Counted from the stretch's first letter, positions 53,396-62,332 are shown. The stretch is 64,000 nt of DNA from Bacteroidales bacterium UBA5382 (GCA_002409745.1 DHOU01000017.1:1-64000); one strand, 5' to 3'. Numbers and translations are program-made. Notes: generated by a model from the sequence alone, not told the origin.

Positions 53396-54424
53396 ATGAA
53401 ACAAGTCCTTTATTCTTTAGGAATAACTCTCATCGGTGCAACCTTGTTTGCGTGTTCGCCCAGAGTCGTAACACAAGTTATTAAGACGTATCCGCCTCTC
53501 CCGGAATCCGAAGACGTGGCGGTATATCATCTCGAAACAAACGACAGTGTCCCGGCTACAGCCGAAACATTAGGGCAAGTCGCGGTGGTCGATAACGGCT
53601 TTTCCACCAAAGGATCTTATCCCCGTGTAGTCGATATAGCTGTGGAAGAAACGCGCAAGACAGGCGGAAACGCCTTACTCATTACCGATCATCTCAAACC
53701 GTCCTTTTGGGGAAGCAGCATCCATCAGATCGGCGGAACCATGCTCAAAGTGAATCCGGAAGATACAACGGCCGTACCTTCGCAAGAAACCTATATCAGT
53801 ATGGAAGAAAGCAATCGCAGAAACCGCATTCTTATTCCTGTACATCATTTTTCATTGAACGGGGGATACGGAGGAACCAGTGCACATACTACGGAAAGAG
53901 CTTCGCCTCAGGTTGCCAGATTCGAAGACAACCTCAATAACGGCATCAATTGGGATATAAGTTATTATTATCACCATAAAGGCCTTCCTACGGGTATTGG
54001 AATCCTATTTTCCCAATTCTATTCCAATCCTTTCGATAAAACCGTTTATGAGAATAACGAACACCGGATACGCTTGGATTATGCGGGAATTTCATTCATT
54101 CAAAAGTACGCTTTTACCCCTCAATGGCTGTGGAAATTCAGTTTTGGCCTTGGATATTTAGGATATATTCATCGCGTAAGCTTAGTGAATAATCCGTCAG
54201 CAACGGGTAAGGCTACAGGCGGAACATTTGGGATGCATTTATCTACAGGACTGGAATACCGGATTTCAGATCATTTCGGGGTCGGATTTGACATTTCCGC
54301 CATTAACGGATATTATTCTTCCCTACACTACGAAAATGTGACGTATGAGGAGCCGGTCAGCGATGATAACAAACTGGATGCGAGCCACTGGAACAGTACG
54401 TTGGGAATGCGGTATTATTTTTAA
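53396..54424 (+). CDS. Hypothetical lipoprotein with C-terminal outer-membrane barrel-like region
   Basis: This 342-residue protein has the signal MKQVLYSLGITLIGATLFAC (Cys20). Residues about 30-125 form a small alpha/beta domain (LGQVAVVDNGFSTKGSYPRV, then IAVEETRKTGGNALLITDHL) that recalls periplasmic stress lipoproteins of the RcsF/YdgH-like kind. Residues about 150-342 are rich in alternating aromatic strands (NWDISYYYHHKGLPTGIGIL, WKFSFGLGYLGYIHRVSL) and end MRYYF, the C-terminal Phe pattern of outer-membrane barrels. I do not recognise a named family. It is a single gene on the plus strand, between Rpn debris and a convergent sigma/FecR pair. Confidence 0.75.
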   Translation: MKQVLYSLGITLIGATLFACSPRVVTQVIKTYPPLPESEDVAVYHLETNDSVPATAETLGQVAVVDNGFSTKGSYPRVVDIAVEETRKTGGNALLITDHLKPSFWGSSIHQIGGTMLKVNPEDTTAVPSQETYISMEESNRRNRILIPVHHFSLNGGYGGTSAHTTERASPQVARFEDNLNNGINWDISYYYHHKGLPTGIGILFSQFYSNPFDKTVYENNEHRIRLDYAGISFIQKYAFTPQWLWKFSFGLGYLGYIHRVSLVNNPSATGKATGGTFGMHLSTGLEYRISDHFGVGFDISAINGYYSSLHYENVTYEEPVSDDNKLDASHWNSTLGMRYYF

Positions 54425-54551
54425 GCAGATCGTTTCCTTGAATAGCCTTTCGTAGATTTTGCCGATTGGGAGAGATCCTGTTTTTTTGAGGCAATCCCGG
54501 AATTCTTTAGGCGTTTGACTTGATTTGCTCATCAGCTAATCAGCTAATTTG

Positions 54552-55580
54552 CTAATTTACTAATTTACTAACCAGCGATACTTCTATAATTCCTTTCTCT
54601 TTTTCGTGCTTGAATTTCACCGGAGCAATTTTCTGTAATTCGTCCAGAATTTCAGTCAATGAAGGTTGTCTCGAAATCAGCGAATATGAATATTTCAAAG
54701 CGGAGGAGTTACGCAATTCGAATGAGACATCGTATCTTCGTTCGAGCATTCGCATCACATCGACAAGAGGCGTGTCGTGGAAATAAATCACGCCCTCTTT
54801 CCAAAGAGATTCAGTCGTTGCGTTGGGCAGATGTTGCACCGAAGCCTTCCCATCACTTTTATGATAAACGACTTGCTGCCCCGGCACAATGGAATACCCG
54901 TTTTGCGGCGTATGAAAGATGACTTTCCCCTCGTCGAGGGTAACTTGTATGACGTCTTCATCGGAGTATGCATTCACGTTGAACGATGTTCCCAACACGT
55001 TGATATGCGAATCGCCCGTATGTACGACAAAAGGCTTTCTTTTATTGGAAGCCACTTTAAAATACGCTTCCCCTTCCAAAAACACTTCCCTTTTTCGCCA
55101 TCCGAATTTTTTTGGATAGCGTATCTTCGAGTCCGCATTCAAATAGACTTCCGATCCGTCTTGAAAACATATGCGCGCACTCTCGCCTTTGGCCACATAT
55201 AAATCGGAATATTGAACCGGGCCGAATAGCTGGAGTTCCGTATCGAGATAAGCCGCAAAGCCGATGATAAACGCCAAAGGAATGACGACAGCCGCCAGCC
55301 TCAGCACCCGAGCTTTTAAGGTCTGCCTACGCATCTTTCCTGAAATCGTTGAGAATATCTTATCGGAAGGACATTCGGGCAAATCGGAAGCGGTCGCCGT
55401 CTCAAGCAGGTAGGCATCGCGGTCGAGCATATCCGACAAACATTGCTGCCCCTCCATCGACGAAGAGAACCACTCCAAGACATTTCCCGCTTCTTTACGA
55501 GTTCCTGTTTCGGCTATGACTTTCCGTATGATTTCCTTATCGGGTGATTGCATTAAACTGTTGCTTTTATTATTCGACAC
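54552..55580 (-). CDS. FecR-family anti-sigma factor without an adjacent SusC
   Basis: This 342-residue protein has a cytoplasmic N-terminal part (1-90, VIAETGTRKEAGNVLEWFSS), a membrane helix (LAAVVIPLAFIIGFAAYL, about 94-111), a FecR domain (ICFQDGSEVYLNADSKIRYP, EGEAYFKVASNKRKPFVVHT) and a DUF4974 end (IYFHDTPLVDVMRMLERRYD). Usually an STN-bearing SusC follows; here the next gene is convergent and on the other strand. The nearest STN transporters without a partner are those of the beta-glucan locus, whose first SusC starts 2.9 kb beyond this gene's 3' end. Near-repeats of GCTAATTT overlap its final codons. Confidence 0.92.
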   Translation of the reverse strand: MSNNKSNSLMQSPDKEIIRKVIAETGTRKEAGNVLEWFSSSMEGQQCLSDMLDRDAYLLETATASDLPECPSDKIFSTISGKMRRQTLKARVLRLAAVVIPLAFIIGFAAYLDTELQLFGPVQYSDLYVAKGESARICFQDGSEVYLNADSKIRYPKKFGWRKREVFLEGEAYFKVASNKRKPFVVHTGDSHINVLGTSFNVNAYSDEDVIQVTLDEGKVIFHTPQNGYSIVPGQQVVYHKSDGKASVQHLPNATTESLWKEGVIYFHDTPLVDVMRMLERRYDVSFELRNSSALKYSYSLISRQPSLTEILDELQKIAPVKFKHEKEKGIIEVSLVSKLVN

Positions 55581-55619
55581 TTATACTTCAAAAAGATATG
55601 AGTCGGCGATAATTTTTTT

Positions 55620-56195
55620 TTAAAAGAGCATAAGCCGTATCTTTTGAAAATAGCTTCGAAGCATCTTCAATGATTCCTGGTAATGGGACTTAACCGTATG
55701 AAGCGAAATACCCATTTTGTCGGCAATTTGTTGATTACTGTCCGAAGTTTGTAATTTACGTATACATATTTCGCGTTTTTGCGGCGGGAGCGCATCGATA
55801 CCTTTATACAAAAGATCAATCATTTCCCTATCCTCAATAGCTTGCAAAATCCCCTCATCCTCATCCACCGGTTGCGCTTGAATATAATTCAACGACACAG
55901 CCTCTTTTTCATCGCGGATTTTATTGAGAATATAGTTCTTCGTCATTGTATAGAGATAATTTTTCAGATTGATCTCTATATCGATTTTATTCGTTGTGTC
56001 CCATAGTTTCACAAAGACATGCTGCACAGCATCCTCCGCCATTTCCCCATCTTTCAAATACTTTAGGGATAATGCATACAAATAGCGGTGATATTTTTGA
56101 TATATCACGGTAAAAGCCTGTTTGTCGCGCTTTTTTATCAAAAGGAACAACGCATGGTCTTCGTTACGGCCATATGGTTCTGCATTCTTTGGCAT
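55620..56195 (-). CDS. ECF RNA polymerase sigma factor paired with the lone FecR gene
   Basis: This 191-residue sigma factor has region 2 as YQKYHRYLYALSLKYLKDGE plus MAEDAVQHVFVKLWDTTNK, and region 4 as ALPPQKREICIRKLQTSDSN plus QQIADKMGISLHTVKSHYQ. The FecR gene starts 39 bp downstream. A TATTTTTG box lies about 30 bp upstream of the ATG. It belongs to the same Bacteroidales ECF type as the other two in this window. Regulation of the nearby beta-glucan SusC genes is my inference. Confidence 0.93.
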   Translation of the reverse strand: MPKNAEPYGRNEDHALFLLIKKRDKQAFTVIYQKYHRYLYALSLKYLKDGEMAEDAVQHVFVKLWDTTNKIDIEINLKNYLYTMTKNYILNKIRDEKEAVSLNYIQAQPVDEDEGILQAIEDREMIDLLYKGIDALPPQKREICIRKLQTSDSNQQIADKMGISLHTVKSHYQESLKMLRSYFQKIRLMLF

Positions 56196-56223
56196 TCAAT
56201 GAATGGATTCTATAGTATGCCGA

Positions 56224-56231
56224 CAAAAATA
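56224..56231 (-). promoter_or_regulatory. Putative -7 promoter box of the sigma gene
   Basis: The minus strand reads TATTTTTG, giving a leader of about 25 nt. The expected -33 TTTG is absent at 19-21 bp; one lies 28 bp upstream at the sufS stop. Confidence 0.4.
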
Positions 56232-56258
56232 ATCAATTACAACGAATAACGGGCCCTT

Positions 56259-57473
56259 TCAAAACATCTTAACAATTCGCAGGATCCCGTTCGCCAGGGC
56301 ATCGATCTCTTCTTTGGTATTATACAACGCAAACGAAGCGCGCACGGTACCTTCTATCCCCAGGCGGCGGATAAGCGGTTCGGCACAATGATGCCCCGTT
56401 CGCACGGCGATGCCCATCGTGTCGAGCAACACCCCCATATCGTAATGATGAATGCCGTCTACCAGAAATGAAATCACACTGCTTTTATGTCCCGACGGAC
56501 CGAAAATCTTCAGCCCGTTTATGTTCTCAAGGCGTTCCGTAGCATAAGCCAACAGTTCGTTTTCATAAGCAGCAATGTGCTCCAACCCTAAACCGGACAC
56601 ATAGGTAAGCGCAGCGGCTAACGCGGTCGATCCGATATAATCGGGCGTACCGGCTTCGAACTTATAAGGAAGTTCGGCAAAGGTTGTTTTTTCGAATGAT
56701 ACGCTGGCTATCATTTCGCCTCCGCCTTGGTAAGGAGGTATCTTTTCGAGCCATTTTTCTTTGCCATACAGCACTCCGATACCGGTAGGGCCGTAAATCT
56801 TATGCGAAGAAAAAACGAGGAAGTCGCAATCGAGTTGCTGCACATTTATTTTGCGGTGTTGCACCGATTGTGCCGCATCGATAAGCACCGGGACATTATG
56901 GGCATGAGCGATTTCTATCATCTTTTCAATCGGATTAATTGTCCCGAGCACATTGGAAATATGCGTTACCGAAACAAGCTTCGTCTTCCCGGAAATCATC
57001 TTTTCAAGTTCTTCCGGATCGAGCTCTCCGTCGTCGGTTATAGGCAGGACTTTCATTTTTATGCCCGATATCTCTTCCTGCAATTGCCATGGGACAATAT
57101 TGGAATGATGTTCCATGCCTGAAATGATAATTTCGTCGCCCGGACGGCAGAACTCGCGGCAAAACGACGAAGCAACCAAATTAATCGCCTCGGTTGTCCC
57201 CCGTGTGAATACGATCTCCGAAGGCGAAGCCGCACCGATAAACTCCTGCACCGTTTTGCGCGATGCTTCGTGTTCGTCCGTAGCAGCCTGGCTCAAAAAA
57301 TGAACGCCCCGATGCACATTAGCATTCTCGGAGTAATACATTTCCTGTATTTTATCCACCACGCACTTCGGTTTTTGGGTAGTGGCGGCGTTATCCAAAT
57401 AAACCAACGGCTTATCATACACGCGCCGCGAGAGAATCGGAAAATCTTTTCGTATATCGGTTATATTCCACAT
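56259..57473 (-). CDS. sufS: Cysteine desulfurase SufS
   Basis: This 404-residue PLP enzyme takes sulfur from cysteine for Fe-S cluster assembly. The group II desulfurase pattern is clear: YLDNAATTQKP, the Schiff-base Lys225 in FSSHKIYGPTG, His motifs in GMEHHSNIVPWQ and the persulfide Cys363 in RTGHHCAEPL. Length fits SufS. Its start overlaps the sufD stop by one base, so the two are translationally close. No SufE or SufU partner gene follows; the next gene downstream is unrelated. Confidence 0.95.
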   Translation of the reverse strand: MWNITDIRKDFPILSRRVYDKPLVYLDNAATTQKPKCVVDKIQEMYYSENANVHRGVHFLSQAATDEHEASRKTVQEFIGAASPSEIVFTRGTTEAINLVASSFCREFCRPGDEIIISGMEHHSNIVPWQLQEEISGIKMKVLPITDDGELDPEELEKMISGKTKLVSVTHISNVLGTINPIEKMIEIAHAHNVPVLIDAAQSVQHRKINVQQLDCDFLVFSSHKIYGPTGIGVLYGKEKWLEKIPPYQGGGEMIASVSFEKTTFAELPYKFEAGTPDYIGSTALAAALTYVSGLGLEHIAAYENELLAYATERLENINGLKIFGPSGHKSSVISFLVDGIHHYDMGVLLDTMGIAVRTGHHCAEPLIRRLGIEGTVRASFALYNTKEEIDALANGILRIVKMF

Positions 57474-58813
57474 TATTTACATACATTACAGTTGCCGCAA
57501 CGCACCAATTGCCCCCGGAAACGCTTACTGATCAATGACTCCAACCGCTCGCGAAGACTGTCGATGCGAATCATTTCCACCACATCCCTTGTAAAAGCCT
57601 CCATCAGCATCAGACGAGCTTCATCCTCGCCGATACCCCGTGCCCGCAGATAAAAAAGCGCGTCCAGGTCAAGTTGGCCGGTAGTCAGTCCATGAGAGCA
57701 TTTCACATCATCGGCATAAATCTCCAGCTCGGGCTTGGAATACATGCGCGCGTCAGGCGATGCGCACAGATTGCGGTTCGTTTGATACGCCTGTGTCTTT
57801 TGCGCGTCCTTTTCGACGAGTATTTTTCCACAAAACACTCCGGTAGACTGTTCTTGAAGGATATATTTAAACAACTCATTACTCATGCAATTCGGCACGG
57901 CATGATCGAGAAAAGCAAAATTGTCGACATGTTGTTGTTTGTCGCAAAGAGCTAAGCCGCCTACATGTGCTTCGGCATGCTCTCCCAATAACCGGAAACG
58001 GTAATTATTGCGAGTATAACCGTTATGTAAGGCGATGTTCGTTACAATGACATTCGACTGATCTTTTTGTGCGGAAAACAGCGAACTGAGCCGCGTAACC
58101 TGTTCCGAATTGTCTTCCAACTCATACAGATCAACCTGTGCGGAAGCTTCGGCGAAGATTTCCGTTACTTGCGTTACCACAAACCGGGCGGCATCAACGG
58201 CATGATCACACACCAATAGTTTCACCTGCGTATTTTCTTCGGCGATGATGAGCAGGCGCCGGTTCACATTCGTATCGGCTTGCCCGCGAAGAATCTGTAT
58301 CAACTGCAACGGCTTTTCAACCGACGTATTTTTCGGGACATACACCACAAAACCATCTTGCGCAAACAAAGTGTTGTAAGCGACCAATCCGTTGTCGGAA
58401 GAATCCGCGATGCGGGCGTAATGCGCCTCAAAAACCTGCGGATATTTCTTCGAAAACTCCTGCATGCTGCCCACGAACACACCTTCGGGAAGCGCGTGAT
58501 GCTGCTCGACAGTATCGTAATAACGGTCATTGAGCAGAAAATACAAATTCGTCGATAAGTTAGGGACATCACATTTGAACGCATCGTAAGGATTCACCGA
58601 AAACGGAACGTTGCGCAGGTTCAACCCCAAGTCGGCATCGAACGCCCGAGCCACATTAGAGTGTTTATAATCTTCTTGCTTGGAAGTGGGAAATCCTATC
58701 TTTTTAAATGTTTCGAAAGCAGCATCGCGTTCCTTGTTCATACCGGGCACGGAGTGCGCGTCCACGTCGTGGCGATACTGCTCGAATAAATCTATATATT
58801 GTTGTTCTATCAT
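57473..58813 (-). CDS. sufD: Fe-S assembly scaffold protein SufD
   Basis: About 446 residues from the Met at 58813 (MIEQQYIDLFEQYR); the frame extends ten codons further without support. The SufBD core is recognisable by the beta-helix ending LEIYADDVKCSHGLTTGQLD, then LDALFYLRARGIGEDEARLM, and an N-terminal part with IGFPTSKQEDYKHSNVARAF. The Cys-rich tail RCGNCNVCK is notable. SufD normally works with SufB and SufC as SufBC2D; sufC is upstream but sufB is not. The 100-bp gap to sufC contains short CAATCTCTT-like repeats. Confidence 0.94.
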   Translation of the reverse strand: MIEQQYIDLFEQYRHDVDAHSVPGMNKERDAAFETFKKIGFPTSKQEDYKHSNVARAFDADLGLNLRNVPFSVNPYDAFKCDVPNLSTNLYFLLNDRYYDTVEQHHALPEGVFVGSMQEFSKKYPQVFEAHYARIADSSDNGLVAYNTLFAQDGFVVYVPKNTSVEKPLQLIQILRGQADTNVNRRLLIIAEENTQVKLLVCDHAVDAARFVVTQVTEIFAEASAQVDLYELEDNSEQVTRLSSLFSAQKDQSNVIVTNIALHNGYTRNNYRFRLLGEHAEAHVGGLALCDKQQHVDNFAFLDHAVPNCMSNELFKYILQEQSTGVFCGKILVEKDAQKTQAYQTNRNLCASPDARMYSKPELEIYADDVKCSHGLTTGQLDLDALFYLRARGIGEDEARLMLMEAFTRDVVEMIRIDSLRERLESLISKRFRGQLVRCGNCNVCK

Positions 58814-58916
58814 TTTATATTCAATCTGGAGCGATCTCTTCAATCTCTTATCAATCTTTTCTCAAGCTCTCTCTTCAATCTCTAAACCGCTTGAAACGGT
58901 TAAACGGGAATGATCA

Positions 58917-59660
58917 TCAGGCGTTGGCCAGCCAGTCGTAGCCTCTTTTTTCGAGTTCGAGAGCCAAATCGGCTTCGCCTGATTTAACAATCTTTCCGGC
59001 ATACAGCACATGCACTTTATCAGGCTTGATATAGTCGAGCAAACGTTGATAATGCGTAATGACAAGAGTTGCGTTCTCGACGGTGTGAAGTTTGTTCACC
59101 CCTGCCGCAACCACTCGCAAGGCATCGATATCGAGGCCGGAATCTGTTTCATCCAGAATCGACAATTTCGGATCTAAAATCGCCATCTGAAAGATTTCGT
59201 TCCTCTTTTTTTCACCCCCTGAGAACCCCTCATTGACCGAACGGCTTACCAGTTGGCTATCCATCCCGAGCAATTCGCGTTTATCGCGCATCAATTTCAG
59301 AAAATCGCCCGCCGAAACAGGCGGCTCGTTTTTATATTTTCGCTGCTCGTTGATAGCCGCACGCATAAAATTCACCATACTTACGCCGGGAATCTCCACC
59401 GGATACTGAAAGCTTAAAAACAGTCCTTCGCGGGCCCTGTCTTCGGGTTGCATCTCCAACAAATCTTTCCCCTCAAATTGCACGCTGCCGCCGGTTACTT
59501 CAAATTTGGGATTTCCGGCCAGCACCGATGCCAGGGTACTTTTTCCCGAACCGTTCGGGCCCATTATAGCATGAATTTCCCCCGCTTTTACTTCCAAATC
59601 GATACCTTTCAGGATTTCTTTACCTTCTACTACAGCATGCAGATTATTTATTTTTAACAT
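58917..59660 (-). CDS. sufC: Fe-S assembly ATPase SufC
   Basis: About 247 residues from the Met at 59660 (MLKINNLHAVVEGKEILKGI); a longer frame exists but lacks family sequence. It is an ABC ATPase: Walker A GPNGSGKSTL, signature GFSGGEKKRNEIFQM and Walker B LSILDETDSGLDIDAL, followed by the His switch LVITHYQRLLDYI. The GFSGGEKKRNE form is diagnostic of SufC. It should energise the scaffold complex. sufB, its usual upstream neighbour, is absent; 177 bp of non-coding DNA and then an MlaF-like gene precede it. Confidence 0.95.
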   Translation of the reverse strand: MLKINNLHAVVEGKEILKGIDLEVKAGEIHAIMGPNGSGKSTLASVLAGNPKFEVTGGSVQFEGKDLLEMQPEDRAREGLFLSFQYPVEIPGVSMVNFMRAAINEQRKYKNEPPVSAGDFLKLMRDKRELLGMDSQLVSRSVNEGFSGGEKKRNEIFQMAILDPKLSILDETDSGLDIDALRVVAAGVNKLHTVENATLVITHYQRLLDYIKPDKVHVLYAGKIVKSGEADLALELEKRGYDWLANA

Positions 59661-59837
59661 GTCAATTATTTTGTTTGTATTAACCAAATGAGGGACGGAT
59701 CGATCGCCGCACCCTCCCATTTACAGATATCATGTAGCCTCTACACGTATATTTTACAAGTTTTTCTTGCACCAGAATAACAACTATTCGAACGGAATTG
59801 TTTGTTACGGCCATAAAATTAATCGGGAACCGAGGGC

Positions 59838-60629
59838 TTAGTCTGCTTTTTCCTCATCGTCGTTATCGCTGATAATCTCTTCCGCCTCTTTGATTTTTTT
59901 GAATAAGTCGGACGCAAAAACGAAATCGTTTAATTTGGAATTGTCGGAACCCATAATTTCAGTTTTGTTCCCCTCCCATTCTTTCACGCCTTCATTTAGA
60001 AAAAGGATGTTGTCTCCGATGTTCATCACCGAATTCATATCGTGCGATACAACGACGGTCGTCATCGAAAAGTCGGTGGTAATATCCAAAATCAGTTCAT
60101 CGATCAATTGGGATGTCTTCGGGTCGAGACCCGAGTTCGGCTCGTCGCAAAACAAATACTTCGGATTAAGGGCGATGGCTCGGGCAATAGCCACACGCTT
60201 CATCATACCGCCGCTGATTTCGGAAGGATATAAATCGGCCGCTTGCGACAAATTCACACGTTCGAGACAAAACTCGGCTCGCTTACGGCGTTCGCGTTTG
60301 TTTTTGCGCGAAAACATATCGAGCGGAAACATCACGTTCTCGAGTACTGTTTTCGAATCAAACAACGCAGAGCCCTGAAATAGCATCCCCATATCGCGTC
60401 TCAGGCGTTTTAAATCTTTCGATTTCATCCCGATAATATTTTTGCCGCTATAGCGAATTTCGCCTGCATCAGGATGCACCAACCCGATAAGGCATTTCAG
60501 GAACACGGTTTTTCCCGATCCGCTTTTCCCGATAATCATATTTACGGAGCCCTGTTTAAAAGTGGCGGTAATATCGTTCAACACTACGCGCCCTTCAAAT
60601 TCCTTGACCAGGTTCTTTACTTTGATCAT
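59838..60629 (-). CDS. ABC transporter ATP-binding protein, MlaF-like
   Basis: This 263-residue ATPase has Walker A GKSGSGKTVFLKC, signature EISGGMMKRVAIARAIA and Walker B YLFCDEPNSGLDP. The GGMMKRVA signature is typical of MlaF/Ttg2A ATPases that move phospholipids between the membranes. It starts 16 bp after the permease gene. The acidic tail (EAEEIISDNDDEEKAD) is extra. No MCE-domain MlaD gene follows in this window. Confidence 0.92.
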   Translation of the reverse strand: MIKVKNLVKEFEGRVVLNDITATFKQGSVNMIIGKSGSGKTVFLKCLIGLVHPDAGEIRYSGKNIIGMKSKDLKRLRRDMGMLFQGSALFDSKTVLENVMFPLDMFSRKNKRERRKRAEFCLERVNLSQAADLYPSEISGGMMKRVAIARAIALNPKYLFCDEPNSGLDPKTSQLIDELILDITTDFSMTTVVVSHDMNSVMNIGDNILFLNEGVKEWEGNKTEIMGSDNSKLNDFVFASDLFKKIKEAEEIISDNDDEEKAD

Positions 60630-60645
60630 ACTGTTGCTTTGCTGT

Positions 60646-61395
60646 TTATCCCATTACCAATTGTGTAAACACCAAATCGGTCATAAGAATTAAGATACTG
60701 TTAATAACTACCGAATCGGTACTTGCCTTTCCTACTTCCAACGCACCACCTTTGGCGGTATAACCGAAGTAAGCGGCCACAGAAGCGATGATAAAACCGA
60801 ATATCATAGACTTGACCATGGAATACCAAACAAAAGATTCCCGGAAGAAAGACTGCACTCCGTATACATAGGTCGCTACCGGCGGCGTGCCGGTCATGGC
60901 GCAGATAATATATCCTCCGAACAGGCCCATAAACATACTGAATATCACCAATACCGGCATGAAAGCCACAAAAGCGGTAATTTTAGGAAGGATCAGATAA
61001 TTGGCCGAATTAACGCCCATAATGTCTAAGGCGTCGATTTGCTCGGTTACCCGCATCGTTCCTATTTCCGAGGCAATGTTCGAACCGACTTTGCCCGAAA
61101 GGATGAGACACATGATGGTGGATGAGAACTCTAACAATATAATTTCGCGCGACACGACTCCTACCGTAAAACGAGGCAAAAGAGGCGAAGCTACATTCAA
61201 AGCGATCTGCATGACAATAACGGCGCCTATAAAGAAAGAAATAACCATCACAATCCAAATTGAGTTCACCCCTAATTTGTACACTTCTTTAAAGAACTCT
61301 TTGAAAAACTCTCTGAAACGGTCGGGAACGGCAATCACCTTTTTTACCAGCAATGCATATTCACCAATACTCTCTATAGAATTTATAAAACTCAT
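60646..61395 (-). CDS. ABC transporter permease, MlaE-like
   Basis: This 249-residue membrane protein of the MlaE/Ttg2B family has five or six hydrophobic segments. Conserved family features are VSREIILLEFSSTIMCLILS, then GKVGSNIASEIGTMRVTEQI and DALDIMGVNSANYLILPKI. With MlaF it forms the inner-membrane part of a lipid transporter for outer-membrane maintenance. A TATCTTTG box lies about 30 bp upstream. The divergent metallopeptidase gene starts 111 bp away. Confidence 0.92.
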   Translation of the reverse strand: MSFINSIESIGEYALLVKKVIAVPDRFREFFKEFFKEVYKLGVNSIWIVMVISFFIGAVIVMQIALNVASPLLPRFTVGVVSREIILLEFSSTIMCLILSGKVGSNIASEIGTMRVTEQIDALDIMGVNSANYLILPKITAFVAFMPVLVIFSMFMGLFGGYIICAMTGTPPVATYVYGVQSFFRESFVWYSMVKSMIFGFIIASVAAYFGYTAKGGALEVGKASTDSVVINSILILMTDLVFTQLVMG

Positions 61396-61422
61396 GCTAT
61401 GGAACTTCTGTGTAATTTGCTA

Positions 61423-61430
61423 CAAAGATA
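61423..61430 (-). promoter_or_regulatory. Putative -7 promoter box of mlaE-mlaF
   Basis: TATCTTTG on the minus strand, leader of about 22 nt. This region would otherwise be read as the 5' end of a longer metallopeptidase frame, which argues for that gene starting at 61507. Confidence 0.45.
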
Positions 61431-61494
61431 TACATTGTTTTTAATTTACAGGATGGATAAAAGACAATTCCGTCGCGGTTTTGCGATAAATTGC

Positions 61495-61502
61495 TATTTT
61501 TG
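61495..61502 (+). promoter_or_regulatory. Putative -7 box next to the metallopeptidase start
   Basis: TATTTTTG is followed after 4 nt by the ATG at 61507, the same spacing as at the sensor kinase gene. The message would be leaderless or nearly so. Confidence 0.4.
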
Positions 61503-61506
61503 CAGT

Positions 61507-62223
61507 ATGTACGAATACGCAGATAACGATCTCGGAAAGATTATCATCGTCCCCGACAAGAGGGTGAGAAACATCATTGCCCGAAAAAAAGTAGGATATA
61601 TACAAATGACAGTACCCTTAGGGTTCTCCGAGGGAGATCTTCCCCGGGTGCTTCAGCGCATAAAGCCGCGCCTGCTCCAATTGCATACCCCTGTACACAA
61701 AATCATTACCGACGAATCGGTTATACATACTCACACGTTCACCATACATATTTATCGTCACGAGCGTCCCGCCAAAGCCTTCGCTTCGTTCAAAAACGAA
61801 TGCTTGGCATTTTCCCTGCCGCAAGACACCGACATAGCGCAACCGGGAATACAACATTGGATGAAAGAAACGATTATTGCCGTGTTGCGAAAAGAAGCCA
61901 GGCGTTTGCTCACGCAAAAAACCGCCTTCTTTGCCGACAAGTTCGGCCTGCATTATCACCAGGTGAAAATCAATCGCAGCAAAACCCGTTGGGGCAGTTG
62001 TTCTACGAAAAAAAACATCAATTACTCCCTGTTCCTGCTGTTTTTACCCGAAAAGTATATCAATTATGTGGTGCTGCACGAATTGGCACACACCGTAGAA
62101 ATGAACCATGGTAAAAAATTCTGGACCCTTCTCGATGCTTTATGCGGATGCCCCGCCAAAGAATTGAGCAAGTCAATCAAAAATTTCCACTCCGAAAGTT
62201 ATGACTATTTCAGAGACGCATGA
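61507..62223 (+). CDS. YgjP-like (DUF45) zinc metallopeptidase
   Basis: This 238-residue protein starts from Met 61507 (MYEYADNDLG). It belongs to the YgjP/UTP-pyrophosphatase-named M48-like family. Conserved parts are YHQVKINRSKTRWGSCSTKK, then NINYSLFLLFLPEKYINYVV and the zinc motif HELAHTVEMNHGKKFW. The RWGSC motif and NH-FW are typical. The frame is open back to 61399, but that segment overlaps the divergent mlaE promoter and lacks family sequence. Cellular role is unknown. No operon partners. Confidence 0.9.
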   Translation: MYEYADNDLGKIIIVPDKRVRNIIARKKVGYIQMTVPLGFSEGDLPRVLQRIKPRLLQLHTPVHKIITDESVIHTHTFTIHIYRHERPAKAFASFKNECLAFSLPQDTDIAQPGIQHWMKETIIAVLRKEARRLLTQKTAFFADKFGLHYHQVKINRSKTRWGSCSTKKNINYSLFLLFLPEKYINYVVLHELAHTVEMNHGKKFWTLLDALCGCPAKELSKSIKNFHSESYDYFRDA

Positions 62224-62232
62224 ATGCCTAAA

Positions 62233-62260
62233 GTCTAATGTCCAATGTCTAATGTCCAAT
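62233..62260. repeat. Two perfect 14-bp direct repeats
   Basis: GTCTAATGTCCAAT occurs at 62233-62246 and 62247-62260, directly after the metallopeptidase gene, followed by several looser TTCATA-type repeats to about 62310. This is simple intergenic repeat DNA without a clear role. Confidence 0.6.
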
Positions 62261-62332
62261 GTCGCCGGTCTTATAATTCATCGTTCATACTTCATAGCTC
62301 ATAATTCATCCCATCAGCACATCACCCCATCC

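Noticed and set aside
61399..61506. Longer N-terminus for the metallopeptidase
   Set aside because: The 36 extra residues lack family sequence and overlap the divergent mlaE promoter; a -7 box lies just before the ATG at 61507.
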